Below are positions 17,341 to 27,104 of a DNA stretch of 64,000 nucleotides, one piece after another. The notes beneath the pieces are model-generated. The model did not search any database. It saw nothing but the letters and a program-made list of their open reading frames with translations, and was not told the origin of the DNA. Every line of letters begins with the position of its first letter. The stretch's first letter is position 1. This stretch comes from Clostridium sp. (lineage in GTDB: Bacteria > Bacillota > Clostridia > Lachnospirales > Lachnospiraceae), in the NCBI GenBank assembly GCA_023664325.1, contig JAMPFS010000009.1, forward strand, positions 9,404 to 73,403. The letters are read 5' to 3'. A program made the translations under genes and the position numbers.

Positions 17341-18789
17341 TTATGCTATCTGGTTTTTGTGGGAAAGCATTACAACCGTCTCCACATGCACCGTTCCCAC
17401 AAACTGGTCAACTGCACAGGCTCGCACTACACGGTAGCCATGCTCCTTTAAAATCTCCAAATCCCGCACCAGGCTGGTTGGTTTGCAGGAAATATATACC
17501 ATCTCGTCCACACCATAGTTTATAATCTTGGAAAGCGCCTTTGGATTACAGCCATCTCTTGGGGGGTCTAATACGATAATATCCGGTTTTTCGGGAATCT
17601 CATCCAATACTTTCAGCACGTCACCTGCAATAAATTCACAGTTAGTAAGCTGATTTAACGCTGCATTTTCTTTTGCAGCCTCCACCGCCTCCTCCACAAT
17701 CTCTACACCGATCACCTTCTTTGCGACAGGTGCCAGCATCTGGGCAATGGTTCCTGTTCCGCTATACAAATCAAATACAACTTTATCCTTCGTCTCGCCA
17801 ATATAGCCCCTGGCAGTCTCATAAAGCACCTCTGCACCCTTAGAATTGGTCTGAAAAAAAGAAAACGGTGAAATTTTGAATTTCAAACCCAGTATTTCTT
17901 CATAAATATAGTCCTGCCCATAAAGCGTGACAATCCGTTCCGGAATCACTGCATCCGACAGGCTGTCATTATGGGTATGAAGGATTCCCACAATGTTTCC
18001 GTCTAAGGGCAGCCCCAGTAACAATTCCTGCAATTCTTCAAAATAAAGACTTTCATAAAGCTCCTCATCCGATAAATGCATCTGTCCGCACTCCGTCTCC
18101 TGCATCCGTGCCTCTTCTGCCACATACGCCTGTGTCGTTGTCACTAAATTCACCAATATATCTTTACTGCATGCCGCCTGCCTTACGACCAGATGCCGGA
18201 GAACCCCTGCATGCTGCATTTTTTTATAAAATGGCACCTGCTTTTCCGTATAAAAATCCAGAACTGCCCGTAAAATCTTATTATAATCCTTGCTGGTAAT
18301 CCGGCAGGAATCCACCGTTACGATATCATGAAAACTTCCTTTTTTGTGCATCCCAAGACAAAGAGGTCCATCCTTAAATGCATCCCCAAAAGAAAACTCC
18401 ATTTTGTTACGATATTCGGTAAGCACCGGGCTTTTCCTGATACCATCCCACTTATAGGCAGAGGCATCTAACACACTGTCCAGCAATGCCTTAACCTGCC
18501 CTTCCTTTAATGCAAGCTGGTTTTCATAACTCATCGTCCGGTAAGCGCAGCCGCCACAGATGCCAAAATGCGGACAGTCAGATTCCCGATCCTCAAGCAC
18601 GCCACGCTCTAAAACCTCCAAAAGTCTTCCCTCGCCACTGCCTTTGCGAAGTTTCTTAACCGCAAAACGCACCTTCTGCCCAGGCAGCACCCCCTTGATG
18701 CAAATTTCCCGTCCTTCCGTCTGTACATATCCTTTGTTTGGAAAGGCATAGCGCTCCACAATACCCTCACAAATTTGTCCCTTTTTCAT
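17341..18789 (-). CDS. rlmD: 23S rRNA (uracil-C5)-methyltransferase
   Basis: This TrmA/RlmD/RlmCD-type enzyme makes 5-methyluridine in 23S rRNA using SAM. Seen: an N-terminal TRAM domain (GIVERYAFPNKGYVQTEG); a [4Fe-4S] site (CPHFGICGGCAYR); the SAM motif VFDLYSGTGTIAQML; LDPPRDGCNP; and the catalytic cysteine in YISCKPTSLVRD. The start at 18789 is preceded by AAAGGA at nine bases. A TTG nine bases further up is less likely. The C-terminus (MLSHKNQIA) appears shortened by a frameshift compared with relatives carrying a longer tail. rumA-type genes are known integration sites for conjugative elements, and an accessory island begins right behind this one. Confidence 0.92.
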   Translation of the reverse strand: MKKGQICEGIVERYAFPNKGYVQTEGREICIKGVLPGQKVRFAVKKLRKGSGEGRLLEVLERGVLEDRESDCPHFGICGGCAYRTMSYENQLALKEGQVKALLDSVLDASAYKWDGIRKSPVLTEYRNKMEFSFGDAFKDGPLCLGMHKKGSFHDIVTVDSCRITSKDYNKILRAVLDFYTEKQVPFYKKMQHAGVLRHLVVRQAACSKDILVNLVTTTQAYVAEEARMQETECGQMHLSDEELYESLYFEELQELLLGLPLDGNIVGILHTHNDSLSDAVIPERIVTLYGQDYIYEEILGLKFKISPFSFFQTNSKGAEVLYETARGYIGETKDKVVFDLYSGTGTIAQMLAPVAKKVIGVEIVEEAVEAAKENAALNQLTNCEFIAGDVLKVLDEIPEKPDIIVLDPPRDGCNPKALSKIINYGVDEMVYISCKPTSLVRDLEILKEHGYRVVRACAVDQFVGTVHVETVVMLSHKNQIA

Positions 18790-18820
18790 AAATTCCAATC
18801 CTTTGTCTGTATTTCCAAAA

Positions 18821-19339
18821 TCACCAATAAAAGCCTCTGTACATATCCTCGAGGGATGATTTTAACAACCCCTGCGAATAATGAAATTCGCCCTTTCTAT
18901 CCACTTCCAATATCATAAATGTATGCTTTCTGCCATCCTGTCTTGGATAAGAAATGCTGCCCGGATTTAAGATTGTCACATCATCACCAATTTCTAAAAA
19001 TGGCACATGGGTATGTCCGAACATCACGATATCATATCCGTTGTCAAGGGCAAACTGACGCAGATGTTCCACACCGGAACCAACATAAAACCGATGCCCG
19101 TGGGTGATGAACACCTTCTTGTCTCCAATCAAAAAAGAGTCATGATCCGGCAGGGCAATATCATAGTCGTTATTTCCGGATATCATATGACATTCACAGC
19201 CCGCCAGGCTCCTGATATAATCCGGGCCACGCTCAATATCCCCTAAATGAATGAACATATCAATCTCGCCAACCTGTTCAATTACCTGCTTAACATCATC
19301 ATTCTTTCCATGTGAATCACTAATTATCAGTATCCGCAT
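18821..19339 (-). CDS. YfcE/MJ0936-type metallophosphoesterase
   Basis: This 172-residue calcineurin-fold phosphodiesterase carries all metal-binding motifs in order: SDSHG, HLGDIE, ISGNNDYD, ITHGH and FGHTHVP. Members are small soluble phosphodiesterases whose natural substrate is usually unknown. It is the distal partner of rdgB on the same strand (30 bp apart), an arrangement seen in many Clostridia. No signal peptide is present. Confidence 0.92.
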   Translation of the reverse strand: MRILIISDSHGKNDDVKQVIEQVGEIDMFIHLGDIERGPDYIRSLAGCECHMISGNNDYDIALPDHDSFLIGDKKVFITHGHRFYVGSGVEHLRQFALDNGYDIVMFGHTHVPFLEIGDDVTILNPGSISYPRQDGRKHTFMILEVDRKGEFHYSQGLLKSSLEDMYRGFYW

Positions 19340-19369
19340 CCTAATCTCCTTACTACATATCCAATCACA

Positions 19370-19969
19370 TTACTTTTGTTTATGCTCAATCAGCTCTTTT
19401 TTGATCTGCTCTAATGCCCTGCCACGGTGACTGATTTGATTCTTCTCCTCCGGTGAAAGCTCTGCTGTCGTCTTACCATATTCCGGCAGAAAGAAAATAG
19501 GATCATAACCAAATCCATTTTTGCCACGTTCCTCATAACCTATCATACCCTCAATGGTTCCACGCTTTGTAATCACCTGACCATCTGGAAATGCGGCTGC
19601 AATCGCACAGACGAACCGGGCAGTCCGCTGCGAATCCGGCACCCCCTCCAGGTTCTCAATAATCTTCGCATTTTTAACCGTATAGGAGGTATCTTCTCCC
19701 ATCCATCTTGCCGACATAATGCCCGGCTGCTTATCCATATAATCTACCTCTAAACCGGAATCATCCGCTAGCACAAGGCAGCCCGCAAGCTTGCTGATTG
19801 CTTTTGCCTTAATCTCGGCATTCTCCTCAAAGGTTTTGCCATCCTCCACAATATCCGCAGAAATTCCCGCTTCCTTCATAGAGAGAATCTCATAATCCAA
19901 ATCTCCCAAAATCATACGGATTTCTTTCATTTTATCCTGATTGCCTGTAGCAAAAATTAATTTTTCCAT
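19370..19969 (-). CDS. rdgB: XTP/dITP diphosphatase
   Basis: This 199-residue Ham1/RdgB enzyme hydrolyses XTP, dITP and ITP to monophosphates to keep deaminated purines out of DNA. Seen: N-terminal IFATGNQDKMKEIRMIL, LADDSGLEVDYM, PGIMSARWMGED, GFGYDPIFFLPEYGKTTAEL and the ending ISHRGRALEQIK, all family hallmarks. The start at 19969 follows GAGAGGAGTATTT. Two upstream in-frame codons lack this spacing. It lies between the THUMP methyltransferase and the phosphoesterase on the same strand. Confidence 0.95.
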   Translation of the reverse strand: MEKLIFATGNQDKMKEIRMILGDLDYEILSMKEAGISADIVEDGKTFEENAEIKAKAISKLAGCLVLADDSGLEVDYMDKQPGIMSARWMGEDTSYTVKNAKIIENLEGVPDSQRTARFVCAIAAAFPDGQVITKRGTIEGMIGYEERGKNGFGYDPIFFLPEYGKTTAELSPEEKNQISHRGRALEQIKKELIEHKQK

Positions 19970-19994
19970 AAATACTCCTCTCACCTTTTCTCTT

Positions 19995-21143
19995 TTACAC
20001 CCGTCTTTTCGGTGGTCTCGGCCCCATATACTGGTAAAAATAAGACTTAATCATACCATTATAAATCTTCCGGTTCTTCGTTGCCTTCCTTCCCAGATAG
20101 CGCTCCGCCTCCTCATAAGATGTGATAATATACTTAGACCATGTGTCCAATTTATCAAAGCTTTTGCCCATTTCCGCATAGAGTTTTGGCAGGTTGTCCT
20201 TATCCTCCAATCGCTCGCCATATGGCGGATTTGTGATAATAAATCCGTATTTTTTCGGACTGGATAATTCCCGCATATCCCGCTGCTGGAAATGAATGTA
20301 TTCCTCTACACCCGCATCACGGGCATTTTGCATGGCACATTTTACAATATCCGCATCTAAATCATATCCCTGGATATTCATCTCCACATCCCGGCAAATC
20401 AAATCCTCCGCCTCTGTCACTGCTTCATACCACAGTTTCTTTGGCGCAATATTCTTCCAGTTCTCCGCTGTAAATTCCCGGTTCATCCCCGGCGCGATAT
20501 TAGCGCCAATCATGGCTGCCTCAATCGGAAAAGTTCCACTGCCACAAAACGGATCAACCAAAATGCGGTCTTTGTTCCACGGTGTCAGCATAATCAAAGC
20601 CGCAGCCAACGTCTCCGAAATCGGCGCCTTTCCCACTAACTGCCGGTATCCACGTTTATGAAGCGATATCCCGGAGCTGTCTAAGGCAATCGTTACAATA
20701 TCTTTCATGATAAATACCCGAATCGGATATTCATCCCCTGTTTCCTCAAACCAGTTAATATGATAAATGCCCTTTAGCCTGTCCACAATTGCCTTTTTGA
20801 CAATCGACTGAATGTCCGAGCTGCTAAATAGCTTTGACTTGTTCGTGGCAGCCTTCGTCACCCAGAATTTCGCATCCTCCGGCAGATAATCCTCCCAGGT
20901 CAGTGCTTTTGTGCCTTCAAATAATTCATCAAAGGTTGTAGCCTGAAAACTCCCCACCTTTATCATAATTCGTTCCGCTGTCCGGATAAATATATTGGCT
21001 CTTGCAAGCGCTGCCTGGTCACCCCGAAAGGTAATTCTCCCATCCTCCACCGTTACAATCTCATATCCCAAATCTGTAATTTCCCTCTTTAACACTGCCT
21101 CCAATCCAAAGTGACATGGGGCAATGAATTCTAATTCTTTCAT
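19995..21143 (-). CDS. THUMP-domain RNA methyltransferase (RlmL/YpsC-like)
   Basis: This 382-residue protein has an N-terminal ferredoxin-like/THUMP region (FIAPCHFGLEAVLKREITDL) and a C-terminal Rossmann methyltransferase. The latter contains VDPFCGSGTFPIEAAMIG for SAM and the catalytic N2-guanine motif FIITNPPYGERL. Family members methylate guanine N2 in 23S rRNA. It is of normal length for the stand-alone Gram-positive form, without the RlmK half. The next gene, rdgB, follows within about 25 bp, so the genes probably share a transcript. Confidence 0.93.
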   Translation of the reverse strand: MKELEFIAPCHFGLEAVLKREITDLGYEIVTVEDGRITFRGDQAALARANIFIRTAERIMIKVGSFQATTFDELFEGTKALTWEDYLPEDAKFWVTKAATNKSKLFSSSDIQSIVKKAIVDRLKGIYHINWFEETGDEYPIRVFIMKDIVTIALDSSGISLHKRGYRQLVGKAPISETLAAALIMLTPWNKDRILVDPFCGSGTFPIEAAMIGANIAPGMNREFTAENWKNIAPKKLWYEAVTEAEDLICRDVEMNIQGYDLDADIVKCAMQNARDAGVEEYIHFQQRDMRELSSPKKYGFIITNPPYGERLEDKDNLPKLYAEMGKSFDKLDTWSKYIITSYEEAERYLGRKATKNRKIYNGMIKSYFYQYMGPRPPKRRV

Positions 21144-21223
21144 GTATGTCTCCTATATTGAACAACTTAATGAGCATAGTGTTTCCCTATCTGAACCCAC
21201 AGATATTACTATAACAGATTTTT

Positions 21224-21526
21224 TCATTTTGTTAAAGATGCATTATAATTTTTTAATCCACCAATGCAGTTAATAACATGGTATCCCTGCTCTGCCAAAA
21301 TCCTCGCTGCCTGTATGCTGGCGCCGCCGGTATCACAATATACGATCAGCGTCCTGCTTTTTGGCAGATTGATATCACCCTGTTCAATCCTGGAAAGGGG
21401 CAGGCTGACTGCCATCGGAATATGGGAAATACGGAACCGTTCCACTTCCCGCACATCTACAATAATTGCATCATGTGTAAGCGCCGTCAGCACAATCTGG
21501 CGGATATTCACATTGTCAAAGGTCAT
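21224..21526 (-). CDS. Rhodanese-like domain protein
   Basis: This 100-residue single rhodanese domain has DVREVERFRISHIPMAVSLP at the front and the active-site loop IVYCDTGGASIQAARIL with its cysteine. Such proteins bind a persulfide and carry sulfur or act in redox handling. The loop (CDTGGAS) has the six-residue size of sulfurtransferases. No membrane segment is visible. It is separated from the THUMP gene by about 80 bp. Cellular partner unknown. Confidence 0.85.
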   Translation of the reverse strand: MTFDNVNIRQIVLTALTHDAIIVDVREVERFRISHIPMAVSLPLSRIEQGDINLPKSRTLIVYCDTGGASIQAARILAEQGYHVINCIGGLKNYNASLTK

Positions 21527-21712
21527 AATCCATTTCCATTTTCTGCTTTACTTACTATTATTTTATGCAAAAATTTCTGCAAGGTAACCTGTTGCATTCC
21601 AAAATATCAACCTGTTCCCTCCCACCTGTGATTTGTCTGTGATCCAATACTTTTATACACATATTCTTCCTGTCTGACATAAAATATTACAAAACCACAT
21701 AGGATATAGATT

Positions 21713-22630
21713 ATGTATCTCGTTCTTTTATTACTGTTATTGACAGCCGCTTTGTCCGGCATCATTTTTCATTTTCGCAAAAAGAAAATTGTCTGCAAGA
21801 TCAAATGCATGGGCAAATACGAAAAATGCAGCCTGCTTGACGAGCTTATTGAACCATTCGGCTACTGCTATCACTGCAACTATGGATTTTTTTCCTCCAC
21901 GCTAAATGCCTGGCAGAAAAAAGCAGGGTACACATATCTCTATGATTATGCAGCTCCCCGCTTTCACATGGTGTTTGATACCCTCCCTGTCTATTTTGAT
22001 TATAAAGGAAAAACCTGGATGATTGAATTTTGGAAGGGGCAGTATGGCATCCACACAGGAGCAGAGATTGGCATTTATCATGCCGACCATATCCTTTCCG
22101 CGGATGAATACAAAACAACACTGTTTGACTGCGCCGACAAATCAGAAATGCTTCCCTGCTCCTTCCTGCTCTACAACCAGGATGGTGATTACCTTCGGAT
22201 TGCCGGAACACACTGGTGGCTGACTGCTTTTGTGACCGGACGTTTTTCCAATCCCAAAGACCTCTGCATGGAAATATCCATAACCTTCCCTAACGAGGAA
22301 ATGCAGTCTGCCTTTATCAGAGGCATGTATCGGGCAGGGTATACGGTACAGCAGTTAAGTCTTTACGGACTGACACTTGTCTTTACTTTCTGCAAGGAAC
22401 AAGACAGCGATGCCCGGCTTTTAACCCGTTTCCGGCGCCGCTTCTCCCAATGGAAAAATAAATTATTCTGTAAATTATATTTACGGATTACCAAACCATT
22501 CTGCAATACAGAAGACCGGATTTTATATCTGTATTATCATCTGCCTTTCATTTTCCGCAGAGTTTTGCGCCTGCACCGTTTTGACAAACGATGCCACCGA
22601 AAAAAACGTTGTATGAGGTCAAAAATATGA
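21713..22630 (+). CDS. DUF4474 membrane-anchored protein
   Basis: A strong N-terminal transmembrane helix (YLVLLLLLLTAALSGIIF) is followed by a basic stretch and a globular part with FGYCYHCNYGFFSSTLNAWQ, GYTYLYDYAAPRFHMVFD and IEFWKGQYGIHTGAEIGIY. This is the DUF4474 pattern found in many Clostridia, of unknown function. The ATG follows AGGATATAGATT. The stop overlaps the next start as ATGA, so this gene and the phosphoesterase form a coupled pair. Confidence 0.82.
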   Translation: MYLVLLLLLLTAALSGIIFHFRKKKIVCKIKCMGKYEKCSLLDELIEPFGYCYHCNYGFFSSTLNAWQKKAGYTYLYDYAAPRFHMVFDTLPVYFDYKGKTWMIEFWKGQYGIHTGAEIGIYHADHILSADEYKTTLFDCADKSEMLPCSFLLYNQDGDYLRIAGTHWWLTAFVTGRFSNPKDLCMEISITFPNEEMQSAFIRGMYRAGYTVQQLSLYGLTLVFTFCKEQDSDARLLTRFRRRFSQWKNKLFCKLYLRITKPFCNTEDRILYLYYHLPFIFRRVLRLHRFDKRCHRKKRCMRSKI

Positions 22631-23523
22631 GTACTGCTTCCCGTTTAAACCATGCCTTTGAACATGCTCCGATTCTTCCGCTTAGCCGCTCCTCAAAATT
22701 TGTCCTCATGAGCGACTGCCACAGAGGGGTCGGAAGCTCATCCGATAACTTTCTGAAAAATCAACATCTGTATTTTGCCGCCCTAAAGCACTACTATCAA
22801 CAGGGGTTCACCTATATTGAATTGGGGGATGGAGATGAACTCTGGGAAAACCGGAGCATGAAAAACATTATTGACAGCCATAGCAATGTATTCTGGCTAT
22901 TTTCCCTGTTTCACCAGGATAACCGCCTTTATCTGATTTATGGAAATCATGATATGATAAAAAAGAAAAAGCGCTACACCCAGAAACAGTGCAGTACTTA
23001 TTTTTGTACGGATTCGCAAAAGCCACAGCCGCTTTTCCCTTCCCTGACCTTCCACGAGGCACTCATCCTTTGCCCGGAACAAATGCCGGAACATGCCATC
23101 TATCTGACTCACGGACACCAGGCAAGCCCGTTAAATTCCACCTTCTGGCCGTTGGCGCAGTTCCTTGTCCGTTACGTCTGGAGCCCTCTGGAACATCTGG
23201 GAGTGCTGGATCCCACAAGCGCCGCTAAAAACTATGCGGTAAAAAAGAAATGTGAAACCCGGCTAAGCCAATGGGCAGAGGAAAACCGGCATCTGTTGAT
23301 TACCGGACATACCCACCGCCCTGTCCTGCCGGAAGAACCATCCTATTATTATAATACCGGCAGTTGCGTCCATCCCCGCTGCATCACCTGCATCGAGATT
23401 GAACACTGCAAACTGTCGCTGGTGAAATGGAGTATGAGCGCCCGGGCAGACAGCACCCTCTATGTCGCCAGGGAAGTGCTTGCCGGGCCAGTCCGTATAA
23501 ATCCACCATGTAAAACAGTATAA
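22627..23523 (+). CDS. Metallophosphoesterase, UDP-diacylglucosamine-pyrophosphatase-like fold
   Basis: This 299-residue calcineurin-fold protein contains LMSDCHRGVG, ELGDGDELWENRS, IYGNHDMIKKK, LTHGHQASPLN and ITGHTHRPVL, a full set of dinuclear metal ligands. The insert between motifs is larger than in YfcE types. It recalls LpxH-like or cytosolic serine/threonine phosphatase-like members, though lipid A is not expected in a Firmicute. The start at 22627 overlaps the DUF4474 stop, with GAGG just upstream. The coupling suggests a joint membrane-related task (inference). Confidence 0.85.
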   Translation: MSTASRLNHAFEHAPILPLSRSSKFVLMSDCHRGVGSSSDNFLKNQHLYFAALKHYYQQGFTYIELGDGDELWENRSMKNIIDSHSNVFWLFSLFHQDNRLYLIYGNHDMIKKKKRYTQKQCSTYFCTDSQKPQPLFPSLTFHEALILCPEQMPEHAIYLTHGHQASPLNSTFWPLAQFLVRYVWSPLEHLGVLDPTSAAKNYAVKKKCETRLSQWAEENRHLLITGHTHRPVLPEEPSYYYNTGSCVHPRCITCIEIEHCKLSLVKWSMSARADSTLYVAREVLAGPVRINPPCKTV

Positions 23524-23547
23524 TCCGCAAAAGAAGAAAACTTCCGC

Positions 23548-24486
23548 CTATAAATTGGCTTTCACCTGCTTATAGATTCCCTCGCCGTCTAACTGATACT
23601 TGTGAAGCAGTTCTACGGCAGGGCCAGACTCACCAAAGCAATCCCTGACACCAATCTTGTACACCGGCGCCGGAGCCTTTTCGCAGACCACATCACATAC
23701 AGCAGAACCAAGCCCGCCAATGATAGAATGTTCTTCCACCGTAAAAATCTTCTTCGTCTCGGCGGCAGCTTTTACAATGATCTCCTCGTCAATCGGTTTG
23801 ATCGTATGGATATTAATCACCCTCGCATCAATTCCATCTGCCTCTAACATCTTTGCCGCCTCTAATGCAAAACCGACCTCTAATCCGGTGGCAACAATGG
23901 TAATATCCCCGCCTGCGCGAAGTTCTACACCCTTGCCGATCTCAAATTTATAATCCGGTCTGTCATTGATAACAGGCGCTGCCAAACGTCCAAAGCGCAT
24001 GTAGACCGGACCGACATACTCATAAGCTGCACGGACGGCAGCGCGCGCCTCCACGTCATCACACGGGTTGATGACTACCATATTCGGAATGGTTCGCATC
24101 AGTGCAATATCCTCATTACACTGGTGGGTTGCGCCATCCTCGCCAACCGAAATACCCGCATGGGTTGCGCCAATCTTAACATTTAACTTGGGATATCCAA
24201 TCGTATTGCGAACCTGTTCAAAGGCGCGTCCTGCGGCAAACATCGCAAAAGTAGATGCAAATGGAACCTTCCCGGTCAGTGAAAGACCGCCTGCAATACC
24301 CATCATGTTACACTCTGCAATACCGCAATCAATATGTCTGTCCGGAAATTCCTTCCTAAAAATTCCGGTCTTGGTAGCCGCTGCCAAATCTGCATCCAAT
24401 ACAACGAGATTCTCAAATTCCTTTCCCAATTCCACTAAAGCATTACCGTAGCTTTCACGGGTCGCAATCTTCTTTACTTCTGACAT
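23548..24486 (-). CDS. Transketolase, C-terminal subunit
   Basis: This 312-residue protein carries the pyrimidine-binding and C-terminal domains of transketolase: the catalytic glutamate region HIDCGIAECNMMGIAGGLSL, FAMFAAGRAFEQVRNTI, HAGISVGEDGATHQ, and IFTVEEHSIIGGLGSAV. Transketolase moves two-carbon units in the pentose phosphate pathway with thiamine diphosphate. Many Clostridia encode it as two subunits. This gene overlaps the N-terminal subunit gene by 13 bp, so both halves are translated together. Confidence 0.95.
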   Translation of the reverse strand: MSEVKKIATRESYGNALVELGKEFENLVVLDADLAAATKTGIFRKEFPDRHIDCGIAECNMMGIAGGLSLTGKVPFASTFAMFAAGRAFEQVRNTIGYPKLNVKIGATHAGISVGEDGATHQCNEDIALMRTIPNMVVINPCDDVEARAAVRAAYEYVGPVYMRFGRLAAPVINDRPDYKFEIGKGVELRAGGDITIVATGLEVGFALEAAKMLEADGIDARVINIHTIKPIDEEIIVKAAAETKKIFTVEEHSIIGGLGSAVCDVVCEKAPAPVYKIGVRDCFGESGPAVELLHKYQLDGEGIYKQVKANL

Positions 24487-25310
24487 AATGCTTCACCTAC
24501 TTTCTCTAAATCTGCCATTGCAACTGCATACTGCTCGTCATTTGGCGCAGCGCCATGCCATGATGCCTGGTTCTCCATAAAGGAAACATCCTTTCCCTTA
24601 ACCGTCTTTGCAATAATGGCAGTCGGCATTCCCTTTCTGCCTCTCGCTTCTTTAAATGCCGCATCTATCGCATCAAAATCATGTCCGTCAATCTCAATCA
24701 CATGAAAATTAAATGCCCGAAACTTGTCCGCAATCGGATATGGCGAACAGACATCTGCCACATCACCATCAATCTGAAGACCATTATTATCTACAATGAC
24801 AACCAAATTATCTAATTTTTTATGACCTGCAAACATAGCAGCCTCCCATACCTGACCCTCCTGGATTTCGCCATCACCCAACAGGGTATACACACGGTAA
24901 GCCTCACCGGAAAGCTTTGCAGAAAGCGCCATGCCTGCCGCAACGGAAATGCCCTGACCCAGAGAACCTGCTGACATATCCACACCGGGAGTTCCCTTCA
25001 TGTCAGGATGCCCCTGAAGCATGGCTCCTGTTTTACGAAGCTGAATGAGCTCCTCCTCCGGAAAATACCCCTTCATGGCAAGTGCGCCATAAAGCGCCGG
25101 CGCAACGTGGCCTTTGGAAAGTACAAAGCGATCCCGGTCACTCTTTTTCGGATTTCCCGAATCTACATTCATTTCCTCAAAATACAAATACGTTACAATG
25201 TCTGCTGCGGAAAGGGATCCACCCGGATGCCCACACTTTGCAGCATGCAGGGAAGTCACAATGTGCTTTCTCAACTGATTTGCTTTTTGCTGTAAATCTA
25301 ACTTATTCAT
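24474..25310 (-). CDS. Transketolase, N-terminal subunit
   Basis: This 278-residue thiamine diphosphate-binding subunit contains LHAAKCGHPGGSLSAADIVT, SKGHVAPALYGAL, LGQGISVAAGMALSAKL and the ThDP/Mg motif GDGEIQEGQVWEAAMFAGH ending in VVDNNGLQID. It pairs with the following C-terminal subunit to form the active enzyme. The 240-bp gap upstream separates it from the divergent Dlt-like operon. That gap contains an imperfect hairpin (ATGAAAAA ... TTTTTCAT) but no other gene. Confidence 0.95.
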   Translation of the reverse strand: MNKLDLQQKANQLRKHIVTSLHAAKCGHPGGSLSAADIVTYLYFEEMNVDSGNPKKSDRDRFVLSKGHVAPALYGALAMKGYFPEEELIQLRKTGAMLQGHPDMKGTPGVDMSAGSLGQGISVAAGMALSAKLSGEAYRVYTLLGDGEIQEGQVWEAAMFAGHKKLDNLVVIVDNNGLQIDGDVADVCSPYPIADKFRAFNFHVIEIDGHDFDAIDAAFKEARGRKGMPTAIIAKTVKGKDVSFMENQASWHGAAPNDEQYAVAMADLEKVGEALCQK

Positions 25311-25564
25311 GTTTTGTCTCCTAACTACATATGTTACATGTTACTCCATGATCCATGTACTATTTTAAAGACAAGGATGAAAAAAGCAAGTCTTTTTCAT
25401 AAAAAACTTACTTTTTCCTTATAAAAATAAATAGATTTCCTGTAATTTTGCTCAATTTCACGCATTTTTCACAATCTTAAGAATTCTTTCATATTTTTTC
25501 GGCAGAATATGTGGTTTAATAGTACTGGTAAAATGTGATTTTGTAAGACAGATTGGAGACAGCT

Positions 25565-27100
25565 ATGAATAATGTATTAGAATATCTTGAGGCAAGCGCT
25601 GCTGCAGTTCCGGAAAAAACGGCTGTAAAAGATGACAAAACTTCCTGTACTTATATCGAACTGCTCAAGGATGCCCAAAAAATCGGTTTATTTCTCACAG
25701 AGAAAACGGGTATCCGCAAGCCAATTGTGGTATTTATGGACAAAAGCGCTGCCACGCTAAAAGCATTTATGGGTATCCTGTATGCAGGATGTTTCTATAC
25801 GCTGGTAGATCCATCCTTTCCCCCGGAGCGGATTGCGCAAATCCTTGATGTGCTGAATACAGATATTGTAATCACCTTAAGGGAACACAGTGGCAGACTG
25901 TCAGATGCAGGCTACAACAGAACCATTCTATATATGGACGAGCTGCCGGATACGGGAGACATGGCGGAAAATGAAACCAAATTAATGCAAATCCGGCAAA
26001 GCCTTGTGGACACAGACCCGGTTTACTGCAACTTCACGTCAGGTTCCACAGGCATTCCAAAAGGAGTTTTAATCTGCCACCGCTCGGTGATTGATTTTAT
26101 TGATACATTTACAGAAACGTTCGGCATTGGCAGTCAGGATGTCATTGGCAACCAGGCGCCATTTGATTTTGATGTTTCCGTGAAAGACATTTACAGCACA
26201 TTGAAAACCGGGGCAACGCTTGTGATTATTCCAAAATCATATTTTATGTTTCCCAATGCAGTCGTTGATATGTTAGATGACAATAAAGTAACAACCCTGA
26301 TTTGGGCGGTATCTGCGCTTTGTCTGCTCAACCGCCTTCACGGTCTGAAACATAAGGTTCCGTCCTGCATCAACAAAATTCTGTTCAGCGGAGAGGTTAT
26401 GCCTGTCAAACAGCTAAATGCCTGGCGTTCCTATTATCCGGATGCAATGTTTGTCAACCTGTACGGCCCGACAGAAATCACATGCAACTGCGCCTATTAT
26501 ATTCTTGACAGGGAATTTGAAGAAGGAGACAAGCTTCCGATGGGAAAAGCCTTCCCAAATGAACGCATCCTTTTATTGGATGAAGCCGACCGGGAAATAA
26601 TGCCCCACCAGGCAGAAACCGCAGGCGAGTTATGTGTCGCCGGCACATGCCTTGCGCTGGGGTACTACCGCAATCCGGAAATGACGCAAAAAGCATTTAC
26701 AGGCAATCCTCTGCAATCCGGCTGGACGGAAAGAATATACCGGACAGGCGACCTTGCATACTACGGAACAGACGGAATGCTCTATTTCGCCGGACGAAAA
26801 GACTTCCAGATTAAGCATATGGGACACCGCATTGAGCTTGAGGAAATCGAAAGTGTCCTGAACAATATCCGTATTGTCGAACATGCCTGCTGCTTTTTTG
26901 ATGAAAAACGTGGAAAAATCGTTGCCTTCTATGTTGGAAGCAACGACAAAGAACAGGTTGTAAATGAAATGAAGCAGAAGGTTCCCGAGTATATGGTGCC
27001 GAATATCTTACGCTGTATAGACGAACTGCCGCTTACCAAAAACGGGAAAACCGACAGAAAGCGCTTGAGAAAGCAATACGAAAACCAAAAGAAAGGATGA
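25565..27100 (+). CDS. DltA-like amino-acid adenylation enzyme
   Basis: This 511-residue stand-alone adenylation domain shows all core motifs: CNFTSGSTGIPKGV (A3), NLYGPTEITCNC (A5), YRTGDLAYYG (A7), GRKDFQIKHMGHRIELEEIE (A8) and PLTKNGKTDRKRL with the catalytic lysine (A10). The closest family is D-alanine:carrier-protein ligase (DltA). It would activate an amino acid and load it on the small carrier protein encoded two genes later. The ATG at 25565 follows TTGGAGACAGCT. The next gene is a PLP decarboxylase/racemase-type enzyme, which standard dlt operons lack, so the amino acid need not be D-alanine. Confidence 0.85.
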   Translation: MNNVLEYLEASAAAVPEKTAVKDDKTSCTYIELLKDAQKIGLFLTEKTGIRKPIVVFMDKSAATLKAFMGILYAGCFYTLVDPSFPPERIAQILDVLNTDIVITLREHSGRLSDAGYNRTILYMDELPDTGDMAENETKLMQIRQSLVDTDPVYCNFTSGSTGIPKGVLICHRSVIDFIDTFTETFGIGSQDVIGNQAPFDFDVSVKDIYSTLKTGATLVIIPKSYFMFPNAVVDMLDDNKVTTLIWAVSALCLLNRLHGLKHKVPSCINKILFSGEVMPVKQLNAWRSYYPDAMFVNLYGPTEITCNCAYYILDREFEEGDKLPMGKAFPNERILLLDEADREIMPHQAETAGELCVAGTCLALGYYRNPEMTQKAFTGNPLQSGWTERIYRTGDLAYYGTDGMLYFAGRKDFQIKHMGHRIELEEIESVLNNIRIVEHACCFFDEKRGKIVAFYVGSNDKEQVVNEMKQKVPEYMVPNILRCIDELPLTKNGKTDRKRLRKQYENQKKG

Positions 27101-27104
27101 GGAG

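Noticed and set aside
25311..25564. Defined promoter for the Dlt-like operon
   Set aside because: A TAAAAT at 25529 is present but no acceptable -35 box at the right distance, so no promoter was annotated.
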